Shown here piece by piece: positions 28,507 to 37,976 of a stretch of DNA of 64,000 bases. Made by a program: the position numbers and the translations under genes. The first letter of the stretch is position 1. The number at the start of each line of letters is the position of its first letter. The DNA comes from Stenotrophomonas sp. SAM-B (GTDB lineage Bacteria; Pseudomonadota; Gammaproteobacteria; Xanthomonadales; Xanthomonadaceae). The stretch spans positions 1-64,000 of the forward strand of contig NZ_JABBXB010000007.1 in NCBI RefSeq assembly GCF_013387485.1, read 5' to 3'. Under the pieces are notes generated by a model. That model was not told the DNA's origin, ran no database searches, and was given only the letters and a program-made list of their open reading frames with translations.

Positions 28507-29682
28507 TCACACCCCCGCCGCGCGCTTCCAGAACAGCGACACCAGTGGCGGCAGCTTGCCGGCGCAGCCCAGCGCGCGGCCGCGCGCCAGGGTCAGGTGC
28601 ATCTCATCATTGGAGAACACCGTGTTGATCGCATCGAAGCTGTACGCAGCGACGGTGTTCTCACTGCGGCGTTCGCGTGCCCAGCGCTGCAACCGGTGCG
28701 GCGACATCCAGTCCTGGCGGCGCTGCTGTGCCGCCAGCACCATCGCCCGCAAGGCAGCGACATCACGCAGGCCGAGATTGACGCCCTGCCCGGCCAGCGG
28801 GTGCACCACGTGCGCTGCATCACCGAGTGCGAGCACGCGGCCGGCCACGTAGCCGGTGGCAAGCTGCCGGCGCAGCGGGAAGGCCGCCCGCCTGGAGGCG
28901 AGCGTCATCGCGCCCAGGCGGCCGGCGAAGGCGTTGGTGAGTTCGCGTCCGAATGCCGCGTCATCCAGTGCCAGCACGCGCTCGGCGTCGGCATCGGGCA
29001 GCGTCCACACGATCGAACTGCGCTGCGCGCTGATCGGCAGCACCGCCAGCGGCCCGGTCACCAGGAAGCGTTGCCACGCGGTGGCTTCGTTGTTCTTTTC
29101 GGTATCGACATACGCCACCACGCCACGCTGGCCGTAATCCTGGCGGGTCACCTCCAGCCCGGCCAGGCGGCGCAGGGTGGATTCGGCACCGTCGGCGGCG
29201 ATCGCCAGCGATGCTTCAAGGCGACGGCCGTCGTCCAGGCGCAGGCGCACCCCGTTGGCGTCCTGCTCCAGCGCCTCGACCCGCGCCGGGCAGCACAGCT
29301 GCACGCCGGCCGCCGGCAGCGCCGCCCACAGGCGGTCCACCAGCAGATCGTTCTCGACGATCCAGCCCAGTTGTTCGCGGCCGAGGCTGTCGGCGTCGAA
29401 GCGCAGTTCATCGCCGCCGGCCGCATCCCAGACCCGCATGCGGCGGTAGGCACAGGCACGCGCGGCCGTCACCGCCGGCCACACGCCGAGCGTGGCCAGC
29501 AACTGGGCGTTGTCCGGCGCGAACGCGTACACGCGCAGGTCCGGCTGCTGCGGTTGCCAGGCCGCCGGCTCGCGGCCTTCGACCAGCGTCACCGACAGCC
29601 CGGCATCGGCCAGCGCCAGTGCGCAGGCCGCGCCGACCACGCCACCACCGACCACCACCACGTCCTGCGGGCGCCGGCTCAC
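28507..29682 (-). CDS. UbiH/UbiF/VisC-family FAD-dependent ubiquinone hydroxylase
   Basis: The 391-residue flavin monooxygenase of the UbiH/COQ6 family hydroxylates the ring during ubiquinone synthesis. The Rossmann motif VVVVGGGVVGAACALALADAG is at the N-terminus, and the FAD-ribityl motif LALGDAAHVVHPLAGQG is at about 290-306. I prefer the GTG at 29682 because GGAG lies 7 nt upstream and it gives a 4-base GTGA overlap with ubiH; an ATG at 29700 is the alternative. Which ring carbon it attacks (UbiI-, UbiF- or UbiM-type) is not decided. Confidence 0.88.
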   Translation of the reverse strand: MSRRPQDVVVVGGGVVGAACALALADAGLSVTLVEGREPAAWQPQQPDLRVYAFAPDNAQLLATLGVWPAVTAARACAYRRMRVWDAAGGDELRFDADSLGREQLGWIVENDLLVDRLWAALPAAGVQLCCPARVEALEQDANGVRLRLDDGRRLEASLAIAADGAESTLRRLAGLEVTRQDYGQRGVVAYVDTEKNNEATAWQRFLVTGPLAVLPISAQRSSIVWTLPDADAERVLALDDAAFGRELTNAFAGRLGAMTLASRRAAFPLRRQLATGYVAGRVLALGDAAHVVHPLAGQGVNLGLRDVAALRAMVLAAQQRRQDWMSPHRLQRWARERRSENTVAAYSFDAINTVFSNDEMHLTLARGRALGCAGKLPPLVSLFWKRAAGV

Positions 29683-30884
29683 AGGCCGGCTCCGCGGCAC
29701 AGCGCCGGGACCTGGCCGCGGAAGCCCATCGCGCCCCCGACCAGCATCGACTGCATCGGCGTGGCCTGCGCGGCCAACAGGCCGAGCGAACGCAGCGGGC
29801 GCATCAGCGGTGCCGGATTGCTGGTCAGGCGCGCCAGCCCGCCGGAGAACGCGATGGTCTGCTCTCGGTCTTCCAGGCGCCGGGCCACGTGTTCCTGCAG
29901 CAGCGTATCGCTGCCGGCGTCATCGGTGTCGGCCACCAGTTCGGCCAGCGTCAATGCATCGCGCAGGCCCAGGTTGAAGCCCTGTGCGCCCAGCGGGTGG
30001 ATGGTCTGCGCGGCATTGCCGAGCAGCACGGTGCGTTCGCCGACCAGCGCGCGCGACAGCACCTGGATCAAGGGATAGGCGCTGCGCGGGCCACTCTCCA
30101 GCAGGCGGCCGGCACGCCAGCCAATGGCGCCCTGCAGGCGGTTCACCCAGGCGGCATCGTCCAGCGCCATCACGGCCTCGGCCTGGTCACGGGCAACCCC
30201 ATGCACCGCGCCGAAATGACGGTCGCCACGCGGCAGCAGCGCGGTCGGCCCGGTGTCGGTGAAGCGCTCGTACGCGGTGCCGTCCGGCGCACGCGCGGCG
30301 CGGACCCGCGACACGAACAGCGTCTGCTCGAAATCATGTTCATCCACGCCGATGCCGAGTGCCTCGCGCACGCCACTGCGGGTCCCGTCGGCGCCGACCA
30401 CCAGACGCGCCAGCAGACAGCGCTCGCCGCTGTCATCGGCGATGAAGACCTGACGGTAGCCGTCCACCGTGCTGCCCAGGCGCACGAAGCGCGCCGGACG
30501 ATAGCGGGTCAGCCGGGTGAGCGTCTCCAGCCGCGCCTCAAGCGCCTGGCCGAAATCGCGGGCGACCACGACCTGTCCGAACCACGGGCGCTGGTACTGC
30601 GCGGCCTCCATCTGCACCCGGCCGAAATCGCCGGCGCGGCTGACGTGGATGCGGGTGATCGCGCCCGGCGCACCGGCCAGCTTCTGCATTACGCCCAGCG
30701 CGGTCAGCGCGTTGACGGTCGCGGCGGCGAAACTGAGGTTGCGCTGGTCGAACACTGCCGGCAGCGCGCCCAGCGGCGAGGCCTCCACCAGGCCGACATC
30801 GCGGCCGGCACGGTCCAGGGCGATGGCCAGGCTGGCACCCACCAGCCCGCCGCCTACGATCACTACATCATGTCGTTCACTCAT
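29679..30884 (-). CDS. ubiH: 2-octaprenyl-6-methoxyphenol hydroxylase-like enzyme
   Basis: The 401-residue FAD-dependent hydroxylase is of the UbiH type: DVVIVGGGLVGASLAIALDR at the N-terminus, DQRNLSFAAATVNAL, the ADGTRSGVR motif and TVLLGNAAQTIHPLGAQGFN near 290-310. Together with the gene it overlaps, it supplies two of the three hydroxylation steps of ubiquinone synthesis. Either ATG 30884 or 30893 may start it; 30884 begins the conserved MSERHDVVIVG. Confidence 0.9.
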   Translation of the reverse strand: MSERHDVVIVGGGLVGASLAIALDRAGRDVGLVEASPLGALPAVFDQRNLSFAAATVNALTALGVMQKLAGAPGAITRIHVSRAGDFGRVQMEAAQYQRPWFGQVVVARDFGQALEARLETLTRLTRYRPARFVRLGSTVDGYRQVFIADDSGERCLLARLVVGADGTRSGVREALGIGVDEHDFEQTLFVSRVRAARAPDGTAYERFTDTGPTALLPRGDRHFGAVHGVARDQAEAVMALDDAAWVNRLQGAIGWRAGRLLESGPRSAYPLIQVLSRALVGERTVLLGNAAQTIHPLGAQGFNLGLRDALTLAELVADTDDAGSDTLLQEHVARRLEDREQTIAFSGGLARLTSNPAPLMRPLRSLGLLAAQATPMQSMLVGGAMGFRGQVPALCRGAGL

Positions 30885-30978
30885 GCCCGCCATGATAAGG
30901 GTTCGCCCGTTCCGGCGGCGTGCGGCGGGCTGCCGCAGCAGGCGCTAGAATGAATGCCTGCCCCCACCCGTCACCGCC

Positions 30979-31563
30979 ATGACCTCCACTGCCCAACGCG
31001 CCTTCGTCCTGTCCGTGCTCGTGCTGTTGATGGCGGCCACGCGGGTCAACCATTTCGCGGCGATTCCGGATGCATCCTGGGCGGTGTTCTTCATCGGCGG
31101 CTTCTACCTGCGCGCGTGGACCCGCTGGGCGTTCCCGCTGCTGATGGCGCTGGCGGTGCTGGTCGACTGGTTCGTGATCCGCCGCAGCGGCCTGGATTTC
31201 TGGCAGCACTACTGCGTCTCGCCGGGCTACTGGATGCTGCTGCCGGCCTATTTCGCGATGTGGAGCGGCGGCCTGCTGCTCCGCCGCAGCTACCACGGCG
31301 CCACCTGGGCCGCGCTGGGCAAGGGCGCGCTGCTGCTGGTCGCGGCGGTGGCGGTCTGCCATCTGTTCGCCCAGGGCGGTTTCTACTGGACCAGCGACAA
31401 CGTGGCCGCCCCCACCCTCGACGGCTGGGCGAAGAACTACGGCGACTGGTTCCTGCCCTACCTGCGCACCGCGGCGGTCTACGTCGGCCTGGCGGCCGCG
31501 CTGCAGCTGGCGACCGAACAGGTCGGCAAGCTGCTGCAGGCGCGCCGCGACGTGCTGCGCTGA
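30979..31563 (+). CDS. btuM: BtuM-like solitary ECF-type vitamin B12 transporter
   Basis: The 194-residue protein has five to six predicted membrane helices. C79, in FWQHYCVSPGYWMLLP, is close to the position of the cobalt-binding Cys80 of the Thiobacillus denitrificans BtuM, as I recall it. The gene directly upstream of a cob(I)alamin adenosyltransferase supports a role in B12 uptake. BtuM proteins work without the usual ECF ATPase module, and none is seen here. Assignment rests on topology, the cysteine and context. Confidence 0.68.
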   Translation: MTSTAQRAFVLSVLVLLMAATRVNHFAAIPDASWAVFFIGGFYLRAWTRWAFPLLMALAVLVDWFVIRRSGLDFWQHYCVSPGYWMLLPAYFAMWSGGLLLRRSYHGATWAALGKGALLLVAAVAVCHLFAQGGFYWTSDNVAAPTLDGWAKNYGDWFLPYLRTAAVYVGLAAALQLATEQVGKLLQARRDVLR

Positions 31564-31581
31564 GCGCGGCCGGCCTCGTTC

Positions 31582-32136
31582 ATGGGCAATCGCCTGTCCC
31601 GCATCTATACACGCACCGGTGACGATGGCAGCACCGGCCTGGGTGATGGCAGCCGCGTGGCCAAGGACGACGCCCGGGTGGCCGCCTACGGCACGGTCGA
31701 CGAGGCCAACTCGACGCTCGGCGTGCTGCTGGCGGTGCCGCTGCCGGAGGATGTCCGCGCCCTGCTGACGGTGATCCAGCACCAGTTGTTCGATCTGGGC
31801 GGCGAGCTGTGCATTCCCGGCCATGCCGCCATCCACGCCGCCGATATCGAGGCGCTGGAACGGCAGCTGGACCACTACAACGCCGACCTGCCGGTGCTGA
31901 AGGAATTCATCCTGCCGGCCGGGGGCGAGGCCGCCGCGCGCTGCCACCTGGCCCGCACCATCGTGCGCCGGGCCGAGCGCGAGACGGTCACGCTGGCGCG
32001 GCGGGAGACGGTCCGCCCGGAAGCACTGCACTACCTCAACCGCCTGTCCGACCTGCTGTTCGTGCTCGCGCGCGTGCTGGCCCGGGCGGATGGCCACGGC
32101 GAGGTGCTCTGGCGCCACGAGCGCCGCCACGCCTGA
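31582..32136 (+). CDS. Cob(I)alamin adenosyltransferase, PduO type
   Basis: The 184-residue PduO-type ATP:cob(I)alamin adenosyltransferase makes coenzyme B12. The ATP-binding N-terminus YTRTGDDGSTGLGDGSR, the AAYGTVDEANSTLG motif, and the C-terminal RRAERETVTL and YLNRLSDLLFVLAR helices are all present. It lies 18 bases after the BtuM-like gene. No B12-synthesis genes are nearby, which suggests use of imported cobalamin. Confidence 0.93.
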   Translation: MGNRLSRIYTRTGDDGSTGLGDGSRVAKDDARVAAYGTVDEANSTLGVLLAVPLPEDVRALLTVIQHQLFDLGGELCIPGHAAIHAADIEALERQLDHYNADLPVLKEFILPAGGEAAARCHLARTIVRRAERETVTLARRETVRPEALHYLNRLSDLLFVLARVLARADGHGEVLWRHERRHA

Positions 32137-32170
32137 GCGGCCCTGCCGCCCCACCGGATACCCTGCCCGC

Positions 32171-33082
32171 ATGCTGGTTTTCACCCACCCCGCCTGTCTG
32201 CAACACGATCCCGGCCGCGGCCATCCCGAATGCCCGGCCCGTCTGCAGGGGGTGCTCGATGCGCTGAAGGCGGCCTATCCGGACCAGCTGGACTGGCGCG
32301 AGGCTCCGCCGGCCAAGCTCGGTGAGCTGGCACGGGTCCACGACAGCGAACTGATCGACCTGGTGCTCAAGCCCCAGACCGAGCAGCTGCGCCTGATCGA
32401 CATGGACACCATGACCTCGCCCGGCTCGGCCAGCGCGGCCCTGCACGCGGCCGGTGCCGGCGTGGCGGCGGTCGATGCGGTGATGCTGGGCGAGGACCCG
32501 GTGGCCTTCTGCGCCGTGCGCCCGCCCGGCCACCACGCCAGCGCCAGCACTGCGATGGGCTTCTGCCTGTTCAACAACATCGCCATCGCCGCCGCCTATG
32601 CGCGCGACCGCTATGGGCTGGAGCGGATCGCCATCGTCGATTTCGATGTCCACCACGGCAACGGCACCCAGGACATCTTCATCGCCGATCCCGGGGTGGC
32701 CTACTACAGCACCCACCAGGCCGGGCTGTTCCCCAATTCGGGCCTGCGCCGCGACCGCGGGGCCGGCAACCTGATGAACATCCTGCTGCCGCCGGGCAGT
32801 GGCGGCTTCCGTTTCCGCAACACCTGGGCCGACGAGATGCTGCCGGCCATCGACGATTTCCGGCCCCAGCTGCTGCTGATCTCGGCCGGCTTCGATGCGC
32901 ACATGCGCGACCCGCAGGCCGATCTGATGCTGGAAACCGAGGATTTCGCCTGGATCACCGCCGAGCTGCGCGGGCTGGCCCGCCGCCACGGGGCCGGCCG
33001 GATCGTCTCGATGCTGGAGGGCGGATACGACCTGCAGGCCCTCGCCGAATGCAGCGTGGCCCACGTCGGCCAGCTGCGCTGA
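32171..33082 (+). CDS. Histone deacetylase family (acetylpolyamine/acetoin-type) protein
   Basis: The 303-residue zinc-dependent deacetylase has RPPGHHASASTAMGFCLFNN (tandem catalytic histidines), DFDVHHGNGTQDIF (zinc Asp and His) and SAGFDAHMRDP (second zinc Asp). It is of the bacterial class II type that may act on acetylated polyamines or acyl-lysine. The start at 32171, MLVFTHPACLQHDPG, is the family N-terminus; upstream frame is open but unsupported. Confidence 0.92.
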   Translation: MLVFTHPACLQHDPGRGHPECPARLQGVLDALKAAYPDQLDWREAPPAKLGELARVHDSELIDLVLKPQTEQLRLIDMDTMTSPGSASAALHAAGAGVAAVDAVMLGEDPVAFCAVRPPGHHASASTAMGFCLFNNIAIAAAYARDRYGLERIAIVDFDVHHGNGTQDIFIADPGVAYYSTHQAGLFPNSGLRRDRGAGNLMNILLPPGSGGFRFRNTWADEMLPAIDDFRPQLLLISAGFDAHMRDPQADLMLETEDFAWITAELRGLARRHGAGRIVSMLEGGYDLQALAECSVAHVGQLR

Positions 33083-33198
33083 TCCGCGCGGACCGGTCCG
33101 ACGAATGAACCCGGGCCCCTGCGTGGGCGAGACCTTCATTGCCCCTATGCAAGGGATGGGGCAAGCTACGATCCGTTTTCGCCCGAATCCGATACCGC

Positions 33199-35646
33199 GT
33201 GCGCCGAGCCCTCCGCCTGCTGCCCCTCCCCCTCAGTATCGCCATCTGCCTGCCGGCCCTGGCCGACGACAAGCCGGTGAACTGGGGCCTGTGCCCGGTG
33301 ACCGACGTGCTGCCCGTGTTCGACGATGCGCCCAAGGCCGACAAAGCCGCGGCCGCGACGCGTGACCAGCAGCCGACGGACATCGAAGGCGACCAACTGA
33401 CCGGGACCTCCGTGGTACCCAACTACCAGGGCAATGTCGCGCTCAAGCGCGGCGACCAGTTCCTGGGCACCGACAACCTGAGCTTCGATACCGAAAGCGG
33501 CAACTACATCGCCGAGGGCAACGTCCGCTACCAGGACTCCTCGATCCGGATGAAGGCCCGTCGCGCCGAAGGCAACCAGGAAAGCGACACCCACAAGATC
33601 AGCGACATCCAGTACCAGCTGGTGTCCCGCCGTGGCAACGGCGGTGCCGAGTCGATCGACCTGCAGGGTGCGGTCGGCCAGATGCACCGCTCCACCTACA
33701 CCACCTGCGACCCCTCGCAGCCAGTGTGGAAGCTGTCGGCGCCGCAGATCGAGGTCGACAACGACGCCGGCTTCGGTACCGCGCGCAACGCCGTGCTGCG
33801 GATCGGCAAGGTGCCGGTGCTGTGGGCGCCGTACTTCAAGTTCCCGATCGATGATCGCCGCCAGACCGGCCTGCTCTACCCGCAGATCGGCCTGTCCGGC
33901 CGCAACGGCTTCGACTACACCCAGCCGATCTACCTGAACCTGGCGCCGAACTTCGACGACACCCTGATGCCGCGCTACATGAGCAAGCGCGGTTTCATGC
34001 TCGACAACGAATTCCGCTATCTGTACGACGGTGGCCGCGGCGAGCTGCTGACCGCCTACCTGCCCAACGACAAGCTGCGCGACAAGGATCGCGGCCGCGT
34101 GGAGTTCAGCGGGTACCACAACATCAACGCCAACTGGCAGGCCCGCGCCAGCCTGGCCTGGGTCAGCGACGAGCGCTATCTGGAGGATTTCTCCAATCGG
34201 CTGCTCGGGGTGACCACCTCCAACCTGCAGAGCCAGATCGGCCTCTACGGCACCGGTGAGAACTGGACCGGCGGCCTGATGGCCGACTACTGGCAGCTCA
34301 CCGATTACACCCTGACCGAGTCGTCCCTGCCGTACGCGCGCCAGCCGCGCCTGTTCGTCAACTGGGACAAGCCGCTGCTGCCGTGGCTGGAAACCGGCGT
34401 ATATGCCGAAGCGGTGAACTTCACGCATCTGGATGTGCATGAGAAGTTCGGCGCGGACCAGGAATACGAGCGCACCGGCGTGTCACGCAGCATGGACGGC
34501 GGTTCGCGCCTGGACGTGAAACCGTACGTCTCGATGCCCTTCAGCGGCGCGGCCTGGTACGTCACCCCGACCTTGGCCTACCGCTATACCGCGTACGACC
34601 TGGAGCGGGGCCTGGCTGACAGCATCCGTCGCAACCAATTGACCCCGGAACAGTTGGCGGTTGCCACCCCGGACCAGCTGCGCGGCAACACCTCGCCGAG
34701 CCGCAGCCTGCCGATCGGCACCATCGACGCCGGGCTGTTCTTCGACCGCGAGACCACCATCGGCGACACCCGCTTCCTGCATACGCTGGAACCGCGCCTG
34801 TTCTATCTGCGTACGCCGTACCGCGACCAGAGCGACCTGCCGGTCTTCGATACCCGTGACTTCACCTTCAGCTGGGGCCAGCTGTTCCGCGATTCGCGCT
34901 ACTCCGGCGCCGATCGCCAGAACGACGCCAACCAGCTGACCTTGGCGCTTAGCACCCGCTTCATCGACCAGGACACCGGCAAGGAACGCTTCTCGGGCAG
35001 CATCGGCCAGATCCTGTACTTCGACGATTCCCGGGTTACGCTCAACAGTGTTGAAACCCCGGTCGAGCAGGGCAAGTCGGCCTGGATCGCCGATACGAAC
35101 TACATGATCAACGACCGCTGGACGCTGGGCGCCACCTATCAGTGGGATCCCAAGTACAAGCGCGAGGACCTGGCCAGCGTGCGTGCGCGCTACCTGATGT
35201 CCAACGACGGCATCGTCAACCTGACCTACCGCAGCCGTCTGAACCCGCAGGCATCGACCACGGCGACCCGCCGCGACCGGACGCTGCTGGAGCAGGCCGA
35301 CCTGTCCTTCCTCTACCCGCTCAACGAGCGCTGGAGCCTGGTCGGCCGCTACTACTACTCCATCCAGGACCGCGCCCCGCTGGAAATCATCGGTGGCGTG
35401 CAGTGGGACAGCTGCTGCCTCGCCGTCCGCGCGATCGCCCGCCGCTACGTGCGCAACCGCGAGGGTGAACTCAACAACTCCTTCCAGATCGAGTTCGTGC
35501 TCAAGGGCCTGAGCTCCATCGGCCAGAACACGGACCGCACCTTGCGCCGTGCTATTCTCGGGTACTACCGAGACGACCTCTATCTGGTGCCGCCCAGCAA
35601 CACCGGTGCAGCCCGCGACGACTACGATCCGAATCAGATCCCATGA
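33199..35646 (+). CDS. lptD: LPS-assembly outer membrane protein LptD
   Basis: The 815-residue outer-membrane beta barrel inserts lipopolysaccharide in the outer leaflet with LptE. A signal peptide (RRALRLLPLPLSIAICLPALA) is followed by the OstA/LptA-like domain at about 35-200 and the barrel. The conserved cysteines for disulfides include C32 and the C-terminal pair in WDSCCLAVR. The GTG at 33199 gives the N-terminus of Xanthomonas LptD; a TTG at 33139 would add 20 residues. It overlaps surA by ATGA. Confidence 0.96.
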   Translation: MRRALRLLPLPLSIAICLPALADDKPVNWGLCPVTDVLPVFDDAPKADKAAAATRDQQPTDIEGDQLTGTSVVPNYQGNVALKRGDQFLGTDNLSFDTESGNYIAEGNVRYQDSSIRMKARRAEGNQESDTHKISDIQYQLVSRRGNGGAESIDLQGAVGQMHRSTYTTCDPSQPVWKLSAPQIEVDNDAGFGTARNAVLRIGKVPVLWAPYFKFPIDDRRQTGLLYPQIGLSGRNGFDYTQPIYLNLAPNFDDTLMPRYMSKRGFMLDNEFRYLYDGGRGELLTAYLPNDKLRDKDRGRVEFSGYHNINANWQARASLAWVSDERYLEDFSNRLLGVTTSNLQSQIGLYGTGENWTGGLMADYWQLTDYTLTESSLPYARQPRLFVNWDKPLLPWLETGVYAEAVNFTHLDVHEKFGADQEYERTGVSRSMDGGSRLDVKPYVSMPFSGAAWYVTPTLAYRYTAYDLERGLADSIRRNQLTPEQLAVATPDQLRGNTSPSRSLPIGTIDAGLFFDRETTIGDTRFLHTLEPRLFYLRTPYRDQSDLPVFDTRDFTFSWGQLFRDSRYSGADRQNDANQLTLALSTRFIDQDTGKERFSGSIGQILYFDDSRVTLNSVETPVEQGKSAWIADTNYMINDRWTLGATYQWDPKYKREDLASVRARYLMSNDGIVNLTYRSRLNPQASTTATRRDRTLLEQADLSFLYPLNERWSLVGRYYYSIQDRAPLEIIGGVQWDSCCLAVRAIARRYVRNREGELNNSFQIEFVLKGLSSIGQNTDRTLRRAILGYYRDDLYLVPPSNTGAARDDYDPNQIP

Positions 35647-36992
35647 CCAAGACCCTTCCCGTACTCCTCGCCTCCCTGCTGGCGGTCTCCTCCGCGACGG
35701 CCCCGTTGCAGGTGCTGGCCCAGCAGAGTCAGCCGCTGGACCGCATCGCGGCGATCGTCGATGAGGACGTCGTGCTGCAGAGCGAACTGGACCGCGCCGT
35801 CCAGAACATCAAGGCCCAGTACGCCGGTCGTGAAAACCAGCTGCCGCCCGATGACGTGCTCAGCCGCCAGGTGCTCGAGCGTCTGGTCCTGGTCAAGCTG
35901 CAGGTGGCGCGCGCCGAGAGCAGCGGCATCAAGGTCAGCGACCAGGAACTGAACCAGGCGATCAACGCCATCGCCCAGCAGAACGGCTCCACGCTGGACG
36001 CCCTGCGCCAGCGCCTGGCCAGCGATGGCCTGGATTTCAACGATTTCCGCAATTCGGTGCGCGACGAGATCACCGTCCAGCGCCTGCGCCAGAGCTTCGC
36101 GCAGAGCCGGATCAGCGTCAGCGAAGGTGAAGTGGATGGCGCGCTCAAGCAGCAGGCGGCCGCCGGTACCCAGTACCACCTGGCCCACATCCTGATCGGC
36201 CTGCCTGAAGGCGCCACCGCCGATCAGATCACCACCGGCCAGAAGAAGGCCGATGGCGTCAAGGCACTGCTGGACAAGGGCGAGATCGACTTCAACGCGG
36301 CCGCCGTCCGTTATTCGGACAGCCCGAACGCGCTGGAAGGCGGCGACCTCGGCTGGCGTTCGCTGGACGAAATCCCGAACGCGTTCGCGCAGATGATGAA
36401 AGACATGAAGTCCGGCGACGTGGTCGGTCCGCTGCGTGGCCCGAGTGGCTTCCAGCTGTTGAAGCTGGTGGAAGTGCGTGATGCCAGCGCCGCCGCCGGC
36501 GGTGGTCACACCATCACCGAGTACCACGCCCGTCATATCCTGGTCCGCATCACCGACCAGCAGGACAATGCCGCGGCCAAGGCCAAGATCGATACCCTGC
36601 GCGCCCGCATCGCCGGCGGCGCCGAGTTCGACGCGGTCGCCAAGGAATCCTCGGAAGACAACAACAGCAAGGGCCAGGGCGGCGATCTGGGCTGGTTCCC
36701 GGCCGACGCGTTCGGCCCGGACTTCGGCAAGCAGGTTGAAGGCGTCGCCGACGGCGGCGTGAGCCAGCCGTTCCGCACCGATGCCGGCTGGCACATCGTC
36801 CAGCGCGTCGCCACGCGCCAGACCGATGCCACCACCGACAACCAGCGCGCCCAGATCCGTGAAACGATCGGCCGCCGCAAGCTGGAAGAAGAGTACAACC
36901 GCTTCCTGCAGGAACTGCGTGGCGAAGCCTACGTGGACATGCGCGGCTACGCCCCGGGCGGCGCCGCGGCCGCCACCCCGCCGCAGTCCTGA
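35643..36992 (+). CDS. surA: Periplasmic chaperone and peptidyl-prolyl isomerase SurA
   Basis: The 449-residue periplasmic chaperone helps outer-membrane proteins, LptD among them, to fold. It has a signal peptide (about 1-26), an N-terminal chaperone domain (DRIAAIVDEDVVLQSELDR), and two parvulin domains at about 178-280 (YHLAHILIGLP) and 293-390 (YHARHILVRI). The ATGA overlap with lptD couples their translation. Next is pdxA, 3 bases away. Confidence 0.96.
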   Translation: MTKTLPVLLASLLAVSSATAPLQVLAQQSQPLDRIAAIVDEDVVLQSELDRAVQNIKAQYAGRENQLPPDDVLSRQVLERLVLVKLQVARAESSGIKVSDQELNQAINAIAQQNGSTLDALRQRLASDGLDFNDFRNSVRDEITVQRLRQSFAQSRISVSEGEVDGALKQQAAAGTQYHLAHILIGLPEGATADQITTGQKKADGVKALLDKGEIDFNAAAVRYSDSPNALEGGDLGWRSLDEIPNAFAQMMKDMKSGDVVGPLRGPSGFQLLKLVEVRDASAAAGGGHTITEYHARHILVRITDQQDNAAAKAKIDTLRARIAGGAEFDAVAKESSEDNNSKGQGGDLGWFPADAFGPDFGKQVEGVADGGVSQPFRTDAGWHIVQRVATRQTDATTDNQRAQIRETIGRRKLEEEYNRFLQELRGEAYVDMRGYAPGGAAAATPPQS

Positions 36993-36995
36993 TCC

Positions 36996-37976
36996 ATGCT
37001 CCCGCAGCTCGCGCTGGTACCGGGCGAGCCGGCGGGGATCGGCCCGGAGCTCTGCCTTCGACTGATCCAGCAGCCGCGCACTGATTGCCGGCTTCTAGCC
37101 TTCGCCGACCCGGACACGCTGCAGGCTGCCGCCGCCGCGCTGTCGCTGCCGCTGCAGCTCCTGCCTGAAGACGCCATCGCCCGCCAGCCGGGCGATCTGC
37201 CGTTGCGCGCGGTGCGCAATGCCGCCCCCTCGCGCTTCGGCACCCCGGACCCGGCCAATGCCGGCGCGGTGATCGGTGCCCTGCGCCAGGCCGGCCAGGC
37301 CTGCCTGTCCGGTGAACTGGCCGGTGTGGTCACCGGCCCGGTGCACAAGGCGGTCATCAACGAAGGCGGCATCGCCTACAGCGGCACCACCGAACTGCTG
37401 GCCGACCAAGCCCGCACCCCGGTGGTGATGATGCTGGCCAACGCGATCGTGCGGGTCGCCTTGGCGACCACCCACCTGCCGCTGCGGTCGGTGGCCGATG
37501 CGATCACCGCCGATGGCCTGGCGCTGACCCTGCAGATCATCCACGATGCTCTGCAGCGCGACTTCGGCCTTGCTTCGCCGCGTATCGCCGTGCTCGGCCT
37601 CAACCCGCACGCCGGCGAAGACGGCCATCTCGGCCGCGAAGAGCTCGACCTGATCATCCCGCTGCTGGAGCGCCTGCGCGCCCGGGGCATGGACCTGGTC
37701 GGGCCGCTGCCGGCCGATACCGCGTTCCTGCCGGCCAAGCTGGCCGGCTTCGACACGGTGCTGGCGATGTACCACGACCAGGGCCTGCCGGTGCTCAAGT
37801 ACAGCGGCTTCGAGCAGGCCGTCAACATCACCCTGGGCCTGCCCTACCCGCGCGTCGCGGTCGACCACGGCACCGCCCTGGATCTGGCCGGCCGCGGCAT
37901 CGCCGACCCCTCCAGCCTCCTCGCTGCCACCGCGCTGTGTGCCCGGCTGGCGCGCCAACGTACACTGGTGCCATGA
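36996..37976 (+). CDS. pdxA: 4-hydroxythreonine-4-phosphate dehydrogenase
   Basis: The 326-residue metal- and NAD-dependent enzyme of pyridoxal phosphate synthesis has LVPGEPAGIGPEL at the N-terminus (the usual GDPAGIG with Glu for Asp), VVTGPVHKAVIN, YSGTTELLAD, LNPHAGEDGHLGREE and AMYHDQGLPVLKY with the metal histidines. It overlaps rsmA by ATGA, as in the common lptD-surA-pdxA-rsmA-apaGH operon. Confidence 0.95.
   Translation: MLPQLALVPGEPAGIGPELCLRLIQQPRTDCRLLAFADPDTLQAAAAALSLPLQLLPEDAIARQPGDLPLRAVRNAAPSRFGTPDPANAGAVIGALRQAGQACLSGELAGVVTGPVHKAVINEGGIAYSGTTELLADQARTPVVMMLANAIVRVALATTHLPLRSVADAITADGLALTLQIIHDALQRDFGLASPRIAVLGLNPHAGEDGHLGREELDLIIPLLERLRARGMDLVGPLPADTAFLPAKLAGFDTVLAMYHDQGLPVLKYSGFEQAVNITLGLPYPRVAVDHGTALDLAGRGIADPSSLLAATALCARLARQRTLVP

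Noticed and set aside
30885-30978. Cobalamin riboswitch before the BtuM-like gene
   Set aside because: The gap is only 94 bases and lacks a B12-box-like GCCACTG element; a full riboswitch needs about 200 bases.
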